From: an uncultured Eubacteriales bacterium
GTDB taxonomy: Bacteria > Bacillota > Clostridia > Oscillospirales > Butyricicoccaceae
Direction: 5' to 3'
DNA length: 12,261 bases
NCBI GenBank assembly: GCA_910586105.1
Contig: CAJUGU010000120.1
Location: 1 to 12,261, forward strand
Every line of letters begins with the position of its first letter. Position 1 is the stretch's first letter. The notes under the pieces are model-generated. The model saw nothing but the letters and a program-made list of their open reading frames with translations. It searched no databases and was not told the origin of the DNA. Positions 5,130 through 12,230 of the stretch are shown one piece after another. Made by a program: the position numbers and the translations under genes.

Positions 5130-6533
5130 ATGCTTTTTTCCAGCCCCGTCTTTTTGTTCGTCTTCCTCCCGCTGGTGTTGGCGGGCTATTATCTCCCCCT
5201 CCGCCGTCACCGATGCCTGCAAAATCTTTTTCTCCTGCTCGCCAGCCTTGCCTTCTATGCCTGGGGCGAACCCTGGTTCGTACTCGTGATGCTCGGCTCC
5301 ATCCTTGCCAATTATGCCTTCGGCCTCTGGATGGAAAAAACAGCTCCCGCCTCCCCTGCGCGGCGGGCCGTTACCATCCTCACCGCCGCCTTTAATCTTG
5401 CGATCCTGTTCGTGTTTAAATACTTCGCCTTTACCCTCGCCAACCTCAAAGCCGCGTTCCATCTGCCGCTGGCCGTCCCGCAGATCGCCCTGCCGATCGG
5501 GATCTCCTTCTTTACCTTTCAGGCAATGAGCTATGTGCTCGATATCGGCCGCGGACGCGCTCCCGCTCAGAAAAACCCCCTTTGGGTCGGGCTTTATATT
5601 TCCTTCTTCCCCCAGCTCATTGCCGGGCCCATCGTCAAATATGAAACCGTCGCCGCCGAGATCGCCAGCCGCCGCGAGACCTGGGCCGACTTCTCCTCCG
5701 GGCTTTGCCGCTTCGCCGTCGGCTTCTCCAAAAAGGTATTGCTCGCCAATACACTCGCCGTCGTCGCCGATTCCGCCTTCGGCAGCGCCCGCCTTTCGGT
5801 CGGCTTCGCCTGGCTCGGTTCGCTCGCCTATACCTTTCAGATCTATTTCGATTTTTCCGGGTATTCCGATATGGCGATCGGCCTTGGCCGCATGTTCGGC
5901 TTCCACTTCCTCGAAAATTTTGACCATCCCTATGTTGCCCGCAGCATCACCGAGTTCTGGCGCCGCTGGCATATATCCCTTTCCACCTGGTTCCGCGATT
6001 ATGTGTACTTCCCCCTCGGCGGGAGACGTTCCCCTTCGCGCGCACGCCGCGCCTTCAACCTCTTCGCGGTCTGGCTGCTTACCGGCGTCTGGCACGGCGC
6101 AAACTGGACCTTCCTGCTGTGGGGCCTGTATTATTTCGCCCTGCTGGCCGTCGAACGCGCTTTCGGCGGCGACCTGAAACACCGTCCGCGACGGTATTTC
6201 CTCCCCACCTTCCTGCTGGTCAATTTCGGCTGGGTACTCTTCCGCGCGGAATCGCTCCCCGCCGCCGCCCGCTTCCTCCGCGCCATGTTTGGCTTCGGCG
6301 CGGACGGCCTTTGGGGCGCCGCCGCTTCCACCGCCCTCCGGGATAACCGCATGCTCTTCGCCGCCGCCGTTTTGTTTTCGGCCCCCGTCGCAGACTGGCT
6401 TGGCAAACGCCGCGAGACCCAGGGCAAGGCTGGCGCAGCCGCCTATGTCGCAGGGCTGATCGCGCTTTCCCTGCTTGCCTTTTCCTATATTGCCAAGGGC
6501 GCATACAATCCCTTCATTTATTTTAATTTTTAA
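5130..6533 (+). CDS. MBOAT-family O-acyltransferase (AlgI/DltB-like)
   Basis: A 467-residue polytopic membrane protein of the MBOAT family. These proteins pass an acyl group across the membrane to extracellular or periplasmic partners that O-acylate polysaccharides (AlgI, PatA) or D-alanylate teichoic acid (DltB). About ten or more hydrophobic segments are visible. Family landmarks include LPIGISFFTFQAMSYVLD, FFPQLIAGPIVKY, the QIYFDFSGYSDMAIG stretch, FWRRWHISLSTWFRDYVYFPLGG (invariant-type His281) and TGVWHGANWTFLLWG (catalytic His322). The N-terminus MLFSSPVFLFVFLPL is the usual family start. I chose the ATG at 5130 rather than upstream in-frame starts because it lies just after the promoter and a GTGGAGG site; the longer frame overlaps kptA and a terminator. 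It is followed 32 bases later by a DHHW protein, the usual partner, so the pair probably O-acetylates an envelope glycan. No glycan synthesis genes are in view, so the substrate is unknown. DltB itself is less likely, because dltA/C/D are absent. Confidence 0.95.
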   Translation: MLFSSPVFLFVFLPLVLAGYYLPLRRHRCLQNLFLLLASLAFYAWGEPWFVLVMLGSILANYAFGLWMEKTAPASPARRAVTILTAAFNLAILFVFKYFAFTLANLKAAFHLPLAVPQIALPIGISFFTFQAMSYVLDIGRGRAPAQKNPLWVGLYISFFPQLIAGPIVKYETVAAEIASRRETWADFSSGLCRFAVGFSKKVLLANTLAVVADSAFGSARLSVGFAWLGSLAYTFQIYFDFSGYSDMAIGLGRMFGFHFLENFDHPYVARSITEFWRRWHISLSTWFRDYVYFPLGGRRSPSRARRAFNLFAVWLLTGVWHGANWTFLLWGLYYFALLAVERAFGGDLKHRPRRYFLPTFLLVNFGWVLFRAESLPAAARFLRAMFGFGADGLWGAAASTALRDNRMLFAAAVLFSAPVADWLGKRRETQGKAGAAAYVAGLIALSLLAFSYIAKGAYNPFIYFNF

Positions 6534-6565
6534 CCGATTTCCAACGATAGGAGCCTTTTCAAACC

Positions 6566-7783
6566 ATGAAACGATTCCGTGAATCCATCGCGGCGGCGCT
6601 GCTGCTGTGCCTGCTCGCCTGCGGGATGGCGCTGGTGCTCGCCCATCCCAACGCCCTGCTGCAAGATTTCCGCAGCGGCTATATGCAGGCGCGCCCCGAC
6701 GCCCCGACGATCCCGGACAAACTGGCGGCGGCGGTCAGCGGCGCGGAAAACGCCGTCAGCCAGGCCGTTGCACGCCAGACCGGGCTGATCACCCTGTATG
6801 GCGGCTTTCAGCGCCTGATCGGCTGCGAGATCGTGCAGGACGCCAGCCAAAGCAACAATGTCGTGCGGCTGAATAACGGTAAGCTCAATTTCATCGCGCG
6901 CGACGCCCAGCGGGCGCTCCCCGATGAAAACGCCGCGCGGCTGAACGATTTCGCCGCCTATGGCCGTTCGCTCGGGATCCCGACGCTGTTTGTGCTTGCG
7001 CCGCAAAAAATCTGCCCGTTCACTGACGACAAGCCCGCCGGGGCGGTCGAATTCGGCAACGAAAACAGCGACCGTTTCCTTAGCCTGCTTGCGCCCGAAG
7101 TCGACTCGCTCGATCTACGTCCTGCGTTCCGCGATGCGGAAGGCGGGCACGCCGCGTACTTCTTCCGGACCGATCACCATTGGACGCCCGAAGGCGCGCT
7201 GCTCGCTTACCGGCAGATCGCCGAAAGGCTGCGCGAGGTTTACGGCTTTGCGACCGACCCGCAGGCCGACGATCCCGCGAACTATCAGCGGACGGTTTAT
7301 CCCAGCTGCTTCCTTGGCAGCCAGGGCAAACGCGTCGGGCCGCTGTATGCCGGGGTCGACGATCTCACGTTAGTGCTCCCCGGTTGGGAGACCGACGGCT
7401 TTTCTTTCGAGATCCCCCACAAGCAGGTGCTGCGGGAAGGCAGTTTCACGGATGCGTTCCTGTTTGAGGAAATGCTTGCACCTGGCGACCTTTACAGCAC
7501 GAACCCTTATGTGGCGTATACCGGCGGCGATTACCCGCTGAGCGTCATGCGGAATGCAAACAGCCTTTCCGGTAAGAAAGTCCTGTTGCTGCGGCAAAGT
7601 TTCAGCTGCGCGCTTGCGCCCTTCCTCTCGCTCGCCTGCGATGAATTGGATATCGTCGACCTACGGTATTTTGAAGGGTCGGCGCGCGATTATGTCGCCG
7701 AAACCCAGCCCGATCTTATCATAATCGTTTATGCGGCAAGCGATACCGCCAATGAGGCGTTGTTCGCGCCGCTCGCGGATTGA
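6566..7783 (+). CDS. DHHW family protein (AlgX/AlgJ-like SGNH-type O-acetyltransferase partner)
   Basis: A 405-residue exported protein with an N-terminal signal anchor (basic residues then a hydrophobic run, about residues 8-26). The name-giving motif lies in FRTDHHWTPEGALLAY, with D203-H204-H205-W206. In AlgX, the Asp and the second His of the equivalent motif belong to the Ser-His-Asp triad, matching Asp203 and His205 here. A serine that fits the nucleophile is Ser345 in LLLRQSFSCALAPF, followed by DELDIVDLRYF, which also fits the family layout. In homologues I recall, this spot more often reads KDSF or GTS, so the Arg-Gln before the Ser is a minor oddity. It would act outside the membrane, taking acetyl groups from the MBOAT protein to a glycan. 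GGAG about 12 bases upstream of the ATG supports the start. An LLAC stretch at 16-19 looks like a lipobox but sits in a continuing hydrophobic run, so I doubt lipidation. Confidence 0.88.
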   Translation: MKRFRESIAAALLLCLLACGMALVLAHPNALLQDFRSGYMQARPDAPTIPDKLAAAVSGAENAVSQAVARQTGLITLYGGFQRLIGCEIVQDASQSNNVVRLNNGKLNFIARDAQRALPDENAARLNDFAAYGRSLGIPTLFVLAPQKICPFTDDKPAGAVEFGNENSDRFLSLLAPEVDSLDLRPAFRDAEGGHAAYFFRTDHHWTPEGALLAYRQIAERLREVYGFATDPQADDPANYQRTVYPSCFLGSQGKRVGPLYAGVDDLTLVLPGWETDGFSFEIPHKQVLREGSFTDAFLFEEMLAPGDLYSTNPYVAYTGGDYPLSVMRNANSLSGKKVLLLRQSFSCALAPFLSLACDELDIVDLRYFEGSARDYVAETQPDLIIIVYAASDTANEALFAPLAD

Positions 7784-7818
7784 CGCGTCGGGATGTGAAA
7801 ATCTCCATAAAACACGAA

Positions 7819-7849
7819 AACGCGTCCCCGGTCGGGGAACGCGTTTTTT
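7819..7849 (+). terminator. Intrinsic terminator after the DHHW gene
   Basis: AACGCGTCCCC (7819-7829) pairs with GGGG-A-ACGCGTT (7834-7844): eleven pairs with one bulged A, loop GGTC, then a T6 tract (7844-7849). A run of four A before the stem means the minus strand would also end in T, so it may serve the converging minus-strand gene, although the tandem array lies between. Confidence 0.9.
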
Positions 7850-7881
7850 GCTGTAAGCCTTTCATTTTGTGGAAAAGCCCC

Positions 7882-7997
7882 CGCCTTTACAGGGCGCCTT
7901 CCCTTTCGCAGAAAGCGCTCCGCCTTTACGGGAAGCCTTCGCCTTTGCGGGAAGCCTTCGCCTTTCACAGGAAGCCTTCCGCTTTACGGGATATCTT
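7882..7997. repeat. Six-unit 19-20 bp degenerate tandem array
   Basis: Plus-strand units built on CGCCTTTACGGGAAGCCTT lie at 7882-7900, 7901-7919, 7920-7939, 7940-7958, 7959-7978 and 7979-7997. The middle units are closest to each other; the outer ones have drifted. A further decayed copy may precede at about 7857-7881. The last unit overlaps the end of the minus-strand gene at 7984: the stop codon and its last four residues (EDIP) lie inside the repeat. Unit lengths of 19 and 20 mean the array has no constant reading frame, arguing against a protein-coding role. There are no unique spacers, so it is not a CRISPR array. Confidence 0.85.
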
Positions 7998-8691
7998 CGC
8001 TGCAAAAAGGCGGCGTTCGCAACGCGCGGTTTTCGGCGCGGCGTTCCAAGACGGCTTCCCGGTCCATTGGGCAGGATTGCACCAGCGCCAAGTCGGATGC
8101 GATCCGTTCGGTTTCCGCGATCCATAACGCGTCCCGCGCGATCTGTCCGCAAAGCGCTGCTTCGTCTTCCCCCTTTGGGCTCCGTTCGCAATATCGTTCG
8201 TATAAGTGTTCGTAAAGCACTTCCGCATAAAGCGTGACGAACCGTGCGGCACAGTCGACATAAAAATCCGGGGCGTTCCACGGCTCGCTCCACTGGCGCT
8301 CCGCCGGGATCGGGAAAAAGCCTGCGATCCCGCCGCTGACCAGCTCGTCCACGAACAGGCTCACATTGCCAAAGTCTACGTCAAGCGCGTCCTCTTCATC
8401 GTAAGAGCCTTCCACGAATTCATACAGCCGGTCGAATACCGCGCAGTGCTCGCTGTAAGGTTTCCCGGTTTCGACCGGTTTCCATAACAGATCGAGCGCA
8501 AGCCGGAACGGCATGCGGAACTCCCGCGGCGAACGCCGCAGGCCGGGCGCGCTTTCCTGCCGCGTCCAGTCCTCAAACATCTGCCACATCCGTTCAACGC
8601 CCAGTACCGCCGCCGCAAGCCGCTGCGTCCGCGTTAAGGCCCCCAGCCGCTGCTTTACGGCTTCGGACAGCTCCAGGGAAAGATCGTTCAT
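7984..8691 (-). CDS. Uncharacterised helical protein (possibly DUF416-like)
   Basis: A 235-residue acidic, apparently all-helical cytoplasmic protein without signal peptide or membrane span. I do not recognise it firmly. The pattern LAAAVLGVERMWQMFEDW, then RLALDLLWKPVE, then FDRLYEFVEG with acidic turns recalls the DUF416 (YjaG) layout of 'ERM-P-Y--F' followed by 'R--LDLIWE'. The resemblance is by eye only and the protein is longer than that family. Codon use resembles the neighbours. It starts 28 bases downstream of the stop of the small membrane protein gene and probably shares its promoter. A GGAGGGCGGGAC stretch upstream of the ATG supports the start. Its C-terminus runs into the tandem array, so the last few residues may be repeat-derived and the original end may have differed. 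Confidence 0.7.
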   Translation of the reverse strand: MNDLSLELSEAVKQRLGALTRTQRLAAAVLGVERMWQMFEDWTRQESAPGLRRSPREFRMPFRLALDLLWKPVETGKPYSEHCAVFDRLYEFVEGSYDEEDALDVDFGNVSLFVDELVSGGIAGFFPIPAERQWSEPWNAPDFYVDCAARFVTLYAEVLYEHLYERYCERSPKGEDEAALCGQIARDALWIAETERIASDLALVQSCPMDREAVLERRAENRALRTPPFCSEDIP

Positions 8692-8719
8692 TGTCCCGCC
8701 CTCCTTACGACCGCGCGGT

Positions 8720-9106
8720 TTAAAACGCGATCTGCGATTCTTTGGTGAAGGTCACTTCTTCTTCAGCGGCATCGTAGCCGACCGTTATGGAAGCGCTCCC
8801 ATAATAGGCGCGCTCTACATAGCCCGCTACCTCGCAGGGCTGCGGGCCGCTTTCTAACAGCGGGCTTTCAAAATATACCGTCACGGTGTTATTGGATCCG
8901 ATTTGATGCACGATCCGCAATTTCCCGCCCGGTTCGATGGTTTCGCCAACCGCCTGCATGCTGACCTCCGTCACCTTCAACGGCTCCGGCGTCCGGTTGT
9001 GGATCGTCAGCTTGACCGTGCCCCGGTTCATTGCTGGGTGCAATATCAAAACATACGCCGCCGCCACAAGCAGGAGCGGGATGAGCTTTTTCCAATGCCG
9101 TTTCAT
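8720..9106 (-). CDS. Small membrane-anchored or secreted hypothetical protein
   Basis: A 128-residue protein with a basic start (MKRHWKK) and one hydrophobic stretch (LIPLLLVAAAYVLIL, residues about 8-22). The rest is an extracellular-looking, beta-rich domain (VKLTIHNRTPEPLKVTEVSM ... NTVTVYFESP ... SASITVGYDA). The pattern suggests a single small beta-sandwich, but I do not recognise the family. I chose the ATG at 9106 over the ATG seven codons upstream because AAGGGGG lies five bases before it and the hydrophobic segment then starts at the usual place. There is no Cys after the hydrophobic stretch, so it is not a lipoprotein. It is the first gene behind a strong promoter, with the helical 7984 gene as second. 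Confidence 0.75.
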   Translation of the reverse strand: MKRHWKKLIPLLLVAAAYVLILHPAMNRGTVKLTIHNRTPEPLKVTEVSMQAVGETIEPGGKLRIVHQIGSNNTVTVYFESPLLESGPQPCEVAGYVERAYYGSASITVGYDAAEEEVTFTKESQIAF

Positions 9107-9153
9107 GGTTCCCCCTTCTTTCTGCAAACGACTGCCGTAATGTTCGCAGCTTC

Positions 9154-9182
9154 AGTATACCATAACGCCTCCCTGCTTTCAA
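9154..9182 (-). promoter_or_regulatory. Sigma-A-type promoter for the 9106-7984 unit
   Basis: On the minus strand TTGAAA (9182-9177) and TATACT (9159-9154) are 17 bases apart, and TGG precedes the -10 (extended -10). The start point would be near 9147, about 40 bases before the chosen ATG. Confidence 0.85.
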
Positions 9183-9242
9183 CCTGGACTTTGAAAATTT
9201 ACATTTCGGCTATCCGCTCGACGCCGCAGGGCGCTGGATCGG

Positions 9243-9878
9243 TCATTTTATCCGGCGACCCATGAAACGCGTTTCGATCTCCTCCGCCGCGACCCGCCCC
9301 GCCGTTGCGTCTGCCAGCGCCGTGTTTAATGCGTCCAGCCGCCCCGCGGGCTGCGTGACCGTCAAGGTCACGTCCGCGCCGTAGTCGGTCTCCTCGACCG
9401 CGCAGTCGTGCTGCGGCAGGATCTGCTGCACGACCCCGAACAAATTATACGGGCAGGCCAGCAGCAGCACCGAAAACAGGCTCATTTCCGAAACCCCCGC
9501 CGCCGCGACCGCGACCTTCGCACCTTCCGTATAAGCGCGCACCAGTCCGCCGGTGCCCAGCAGGATCCCGCCGAAATAACGCGTGACGACACAGCAGACG
9601 TTCACCAGCTTTTCATGCCGCAGCACTTCCAAGATCGGCATGCCCGCCGTACCCTGCGGTTCCCCATCGTCGGAATACCGCATCAGATTGCCTTCCCGCA
9701 GGATGTAGGCGTAGCAGTGGTGGGTCGCGTCCCAGTATTTTTCACGCATCGCCTTGATCTTCGCCGTCGCTTCCTCCGGCGTCTCGACACGCCACAGCCG
9801 CCCCGTAAACTTCGAGCGCTTTTCCGTGAACGCGTCTTCCCCATACTCCGCAAAGGGGACAAAATACGACTGTTCCAT
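9243..9878 (-). CDS. yigZ: YigZ/IMPACT family protein
   Basis: A 211-residue member of the YigZ (IMPACT, UPF0029) family. These are cytoplasmic proteins with an N-terminal ribosomal-S5-like domain and a C-terminal ferredoxin-like domain. Eukaryotic IMPACT regulates the Gcn2 kinase; the bacterial role is not settled. Hallmarks visible are KRSKFTGRL near the start, ATHHCYAY, RYSDDGEPQGTAGMPILEVL and VVTRYFGGILLGTGGLVRAYTE. The length is normal for the family. I chose the ATG at 9878 over a TTG at 9890 because AAGG lies 12 bases before the ATG but touches the TTG. It starts four bases after the hflX stop, so the two genes are almost certainly co-transcribed and translationally coupled. Confidence 0.92.
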   Translation of the reverse strand: MEQSYFVPFAEYGEDAFTEKRSKFTGRLWRVETPEEATAKIKAMREKYWDATHHCYAYILREGNLMRYSDDGEPQGTAGMPILEVLRHEKLVNVCCVVTRYFGGILLGTGGLVRAYTEGAKVAVAAAGVSEMSLFSVLLLACPYNLFGVVQQILPQHDCAVEETDYGADVTLTVTQPAGRLDALNTALADATAGRVAAEEIETRFMGRRIK

Positions 9879-9882
9879 ACCG

Positions 9883-11136
9883 TCACTCAACCTTATATTT
9901 TTGCAGCCGCCCGCAGGTCTTGTCGTCGACGACTGCCGTTACCAGCGTGCCGTCGGCTTCGTATTCCACCGAACGGACCTCGGCTTCCCGATGCAGGGTA
10001 TCCAGCACCCCGCCGTCGCTATAGGGGATCCGCAGCGTCATTTCATGCCGTCCGCGCCCAAGCGCCGTTTCCATCGCTTTGAGCAGCGCTTCCGTGCCTT
10101 CGCCCGTCCGCGCCGAAAACAGCACGCCGTCCGGCAAATGCGGCAGGATGTCGCATTTATCCGCCTTATTATACACCATCACCCGCGGGATCTCCCCCGC
10201 GCCCAGCTGCGCGATGACTTTATCGACCGTCGCCGCCTGCGCTTCCCACGCCGGATCGGACAGATCGACGACGTGCAGCAAAAGATCCGCATATTGCAGC
10301 TCTTCCAGCGTCGCCTTGAACGCCGACACCAGATGATGCGGCAGTTTCCGGATAAATCCGACCGTATCCGACAACAGCACTTCCTGCGTGTCTGAAATAC
10401 GGCGCTTGCGCGTGGTCGGGTCGAGCGTGTCAAACAAACGGTCGTTCGCTTCAATGCCTGCCCCCGTGAGCCGGTTCAGCAGCGTCGACTTGCCCGCGTT
10501 CGTATAACCCACGATCGCCACCAGCGGCAGCTCGGTCTTCTTGCGCTGGCGGCGCTGTACCGCCCGCACCTGCCGTACCTGTTCCAATTCGCCGCGCAGT
10601 TTATCGATCCGGCGGCGGATATGGCGGCGGTCGCTTTCCAGCTTGCTTTCGCCCGGCCCGCGCGTGCCGATGCCGCCGCCCAGGCGGCTCATGGCTTTGC
10701 CAAGCCCCGCAAGACGCGGCAAAATATACTGATATTGCGCCAGCTCGACCTGTAGCTTGCCCTCTCCGGTGCGGGCGCGCTGGGCGAAGATGTCCAGGAT
10801 CAGCGCCGGACGGTCGAGCACCGTGCGTCCGATCCGCTCCTCCAGATTCCGCATCTGCGAAGGCGATAATTCGTTATCAAATATAACCAGATCGGCCTCG
10901 TGCGCTTCCGCAAGGGCGCGGATCTCTTCGCACTTGCCCTCGCCAATGAAGGTGCTGGCGTCGGGCGCAGGCCGGTTTTGCAGCACCGCCGCGAGCGGTT
11001 CGGCTCCCGCCGTCTCCACCAGCGCCGCAAGCTCTTCAAGCGTCGCGTCGTCCGCCGTTTCATCCTCCTTGAAGGCCGGGCAGCTCAGCCCGACCAGGAT
11101 CGCCCTTTCCTTTTTGATCTCCTGGGTTTCGTTCAA
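9883..11136 (-). CDS. hflX: GTPase HflX
   Basis: A 417-residue ribosome-associated GTPase. HflX binds the 50S subunit and, in several bacteria, splits stalled or heat-damaged 70S ribosomes; some homologues give macrolide-lincosamide tolerance. The N-terminal HflX domain is followed by the glycine-rich linker GGGIGTRGPGESKLESDRR, then the G domain: P-loop GYTNAGKS at 210-217, DTVGF (G3) and NKAD at 323-326. A C-terminal domain follows and ends in LQKYKVE. The start is taken as TTG at 11136, because a perfect AGGAGG (11150-11145) sits eight bases upstream and the resulting length is normal. A longer in-frame extension to 11277 would run through the rpmE terminator and is rejected. I see no separate promoter in the 95 bases after that terminator, so transcription may come by read-through from rpmE or from a weak promoter. 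yigZ follows four bases later. Confidence 0.94.
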   Translation of the reverse strand: MNETQEIKKERAILVGLSCPAFKEDETADDATLEELAALVETAGAEPLAAVLQNRPAPDASTFIGEGKCEEIRALAEAHEADLVIFDNELSPSQMRNLEERIGRTVLDRPALILDIFAQRARTGEGKLQVELAQYQYILPRLAGLGKAMSRLGGGIGTRGPGESKLESDRRHIRRRIDKLRGELEQVRQVRAVQRRQRKKTELPLVAIVGYTNAGKSTLLNRLTGAGIEANDRLFDTLDPTTRKRRISDTQEVLLSDTVGFIRKLPHHLVSAFKATLEELQYADLLLHVVDLSDPAWEAQAATVDKVIAQLGAGEIPRVMVYNKADKCDILPHLPDGVLFSARTGEGTEALLKAMETALGRGRHEMTLRIPYSDGGVLDTLHREAEVRSVEYEADGTLVTAVVDDKTCGRLQKYKVE

Positions 11137-11230
11137 ACCGCATTCCTCCTTTTTGACGGGCAGGGCCGCCCCCCGCCCGCGCAGCGCCTCCGGCAAGGCG
11201 CACGCGCCCCTTACCGCCTGATTTATGGCA

Positions 11231-11267
11231 AAGAAAAACCACCGAAGGCAGGCTGCATTCGATGGTT
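11231..11267 (-). terminator. Intrinsic terminator of rpmE
   Basis: On the minus strand AACCATCGAA (11267-11258) pairs with TTCGGTGGTT (11246-11237) over ten positions including one G-U wobble, with an 11-base loop and then TTTCTT. It begins seven bases after the rpmE stop and lies before the hflX ribosome site, so it may pass some transcripts into hflX. Confidence 0.85.
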
Positions 11268-11273
11268 CATCAA

Positions 11274-11477
11274 TCACTTGTCCAGATTGAAACGCTTCTT
11301 AAAGCGATCAACACGTCCGCCGGTATCGACCAGCTTCTGCTTACCAGTGAAGAACGGATGGCACTTCGAGCAAACGTCAACGACGATGTTCTCCTTGGTA
11401 GAACCCGTCTCGATGATGTTGCCGCAGGCACAACGAATGGTCGTCTGCTTGTAATTGGGATGGATCCCCTGCTTCAT
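11274..11477 (-). CDS. rpmE: 50S ribosomal protein L31, zinc-binding form
   Basis: A 67-residue bL31 protein of the large ribosomal subunit, which helps bridge the two subunits. The start MKQGIHPNY and the TGGRVDRFKKRF stretch are typical. The zinc-binding cysteines are present: CxC at 16/18 and CxxC at 36/39, so this is the C+ form, which in B. subtilis is used when zinc is plentiful. AGAGGTG lies about nine bases before the ATG. It has its own terminator seven bases downstream. It sits 146 bases downstream of luxS on the same strand. Confidence 0.97.
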   Translation of the reverse strand: MKQGIHPNYKQTTIRCACGNIIETGSTKENIVVDVCSKCHPFFTGKQKLVDTGGRVDRFKKRFNLDK

Positions 11478-11565
11478 GTTGTTTCACCTCTTTCCGTTCC
11501 AGCTTGAAGGAGGCATGGGGGATGCAAACGCGCCTCCGCCAGACCTCTCTAACAGTCGTAAGATA

Positions 11566-11594
11566 ATACTATCACAATTTGTCCGCGATTGCAA
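11566..11594 (-). promoter_or_regulatory. Possible promoter for rpmE
   Basis: On the minus strand TTGCAA (11594-11589), a 17-base spacer and TAGTAT (11571-11566) form a partial sigma-A match (4 of 6 each) inside an AT-rich island between luxS and rpmE. TATTAT overlaps three bases further on but with a 20-base spacer. The leader to rpmE would be about 80 bases; I see no clear L31 autoregulatory structure in it. Confidence 0.4.
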
Positions 11595-11623
11595 GCCTTT
11601 TCTTCCGAAATCCGCAGTTTTTT

Positions 11624-12085
11624 TCAGATTTTTTTATAGGCAAGCATTTCCGGCGTCCAGCCACACAGCACGTCGCGCATCCGGGCGGCAATCTTTTTCG
11701 CGCCGGTCAGGTCGTGCATCTGGTAATTCCCGCACTCCACGCGCGCCGAGCCGGGGATCGTCCCCTCAAAGCCCGCGGCGAACTCCATACACTCCCGCAC
11801 CAGCGCAATCGCGTCCGCCGGGGACATCTCGCGCACCAGAAAATAAAACCCGGTCAGGCACCCCATCGGGCCAACATAAATCACCCGATCGGCAAAGGCC
11901 GAATTACGCGCCTTGGTCGCGAGCAGATGCTCCAACGTGTGCGCCGCAGGCGGGTACAAATATTCCCCCGCGTTCGGTACGACCATGCGCACGTCATACG
12001 TCGTAATATCGCCGTCGACACGGGATGTGTACATCCCCGGTACCAAAAGGTCATGGTCGACACAAAAGCTTGCGATCCTCTCCAT
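11624..12085 (-). CDS. luxS: S-ribosylhomocysteine lyase LuxS
   Basis: A 153-residue LuxS of normal length. It cleaves S-ribosylhomocysteine to homocysteine and DPD, the precursor of autoinducer-2, in the activated methyl cycle. The metal ligands are visible as His49 and His53 in HTLEH and Cys118 in ECGNYQMHDL. The catalytic residues are Glu52 and Cys76 in the PMGCLTGF motif. The substrate-binding VDHDLL near residue 10 and the GAKKIAARM helix near the end are also present. I chose the ATG at 12085 because AAAGGAG lies eight bases upstream and homologues begin just before the 'DH' motif; the longer frame to 12151 would start inside a hairpin. No methyl-cycle partner (pfs, metE/K) is in view, and there is no clear terminator after the gene. 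Confidence 0.96.
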   Translation of the reverse strand: MERIASFCVDHDLLVPGMYTSRVDGDITTYDVRMVVPNAGEYLYPPAAHTLEHLLATKARNSAFADRVIYVGPMGCLTGFYFLVREMSPADAIALVRECMEFAAGFEGTIPGSARVECGNYQMHDLTGAKKIAARMRDVLCGWTPEMLAYKKI

Positions 12086-12144
12086 TTTTATACTCCTTTC
12101 AAGCGCTCCGCCAAAAAATTCCCATAACTCCTGCGCCATGGAAA

Positions 12145-12180
12145 CAGGCAAGCCCGCCGGAACGGCAGCGGGCTTGCCTG
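12145..12180 (-). terminator. Strong hairpin upstream of luxS (terminator-like)
   Basis: CAGGCAAGCCCGC (12145-12157) and GCGGGCTTGCCTG (12168-12180) form a perfect 13-bp stem with a 10-base loop. On the minus strand it is followed by only TTT, so it could be a weak terminator of a gene beyond the window. Equally it may be a leader structure of luxS, whose start lies 60 bases downstream. No luxS promoter is clear in those 60 bases, which leaves the second option open. Confidence 0.55.
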
Positions 12181-12230
12181 CCGCCGCGCCGAAGGGTGGC
12201 CCAGCCCCCGTCCCGCCCGCAGGCGTGGAA

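Noticed and set aside
5091..6182. 363-codon minus-strand frame antisense to the MBOAT gene
   Set aside because: The MBOAT motifs are unmistakable; the antisense product is Glu/Gly-rich and matches no family.
7882..7997. CRISPR array
   Set aside because: The repeats are directly adjacent with no unique spacers, the units drift, and no cas genes are present.
7862..8293. Lys/Ala-rich histone-like open frame through the tandem array on the minus strand
   Set aside because: It is out of frame with the supported 7984 gene, has no ribosome site, and its basic tail is just the repeat read in one frame.
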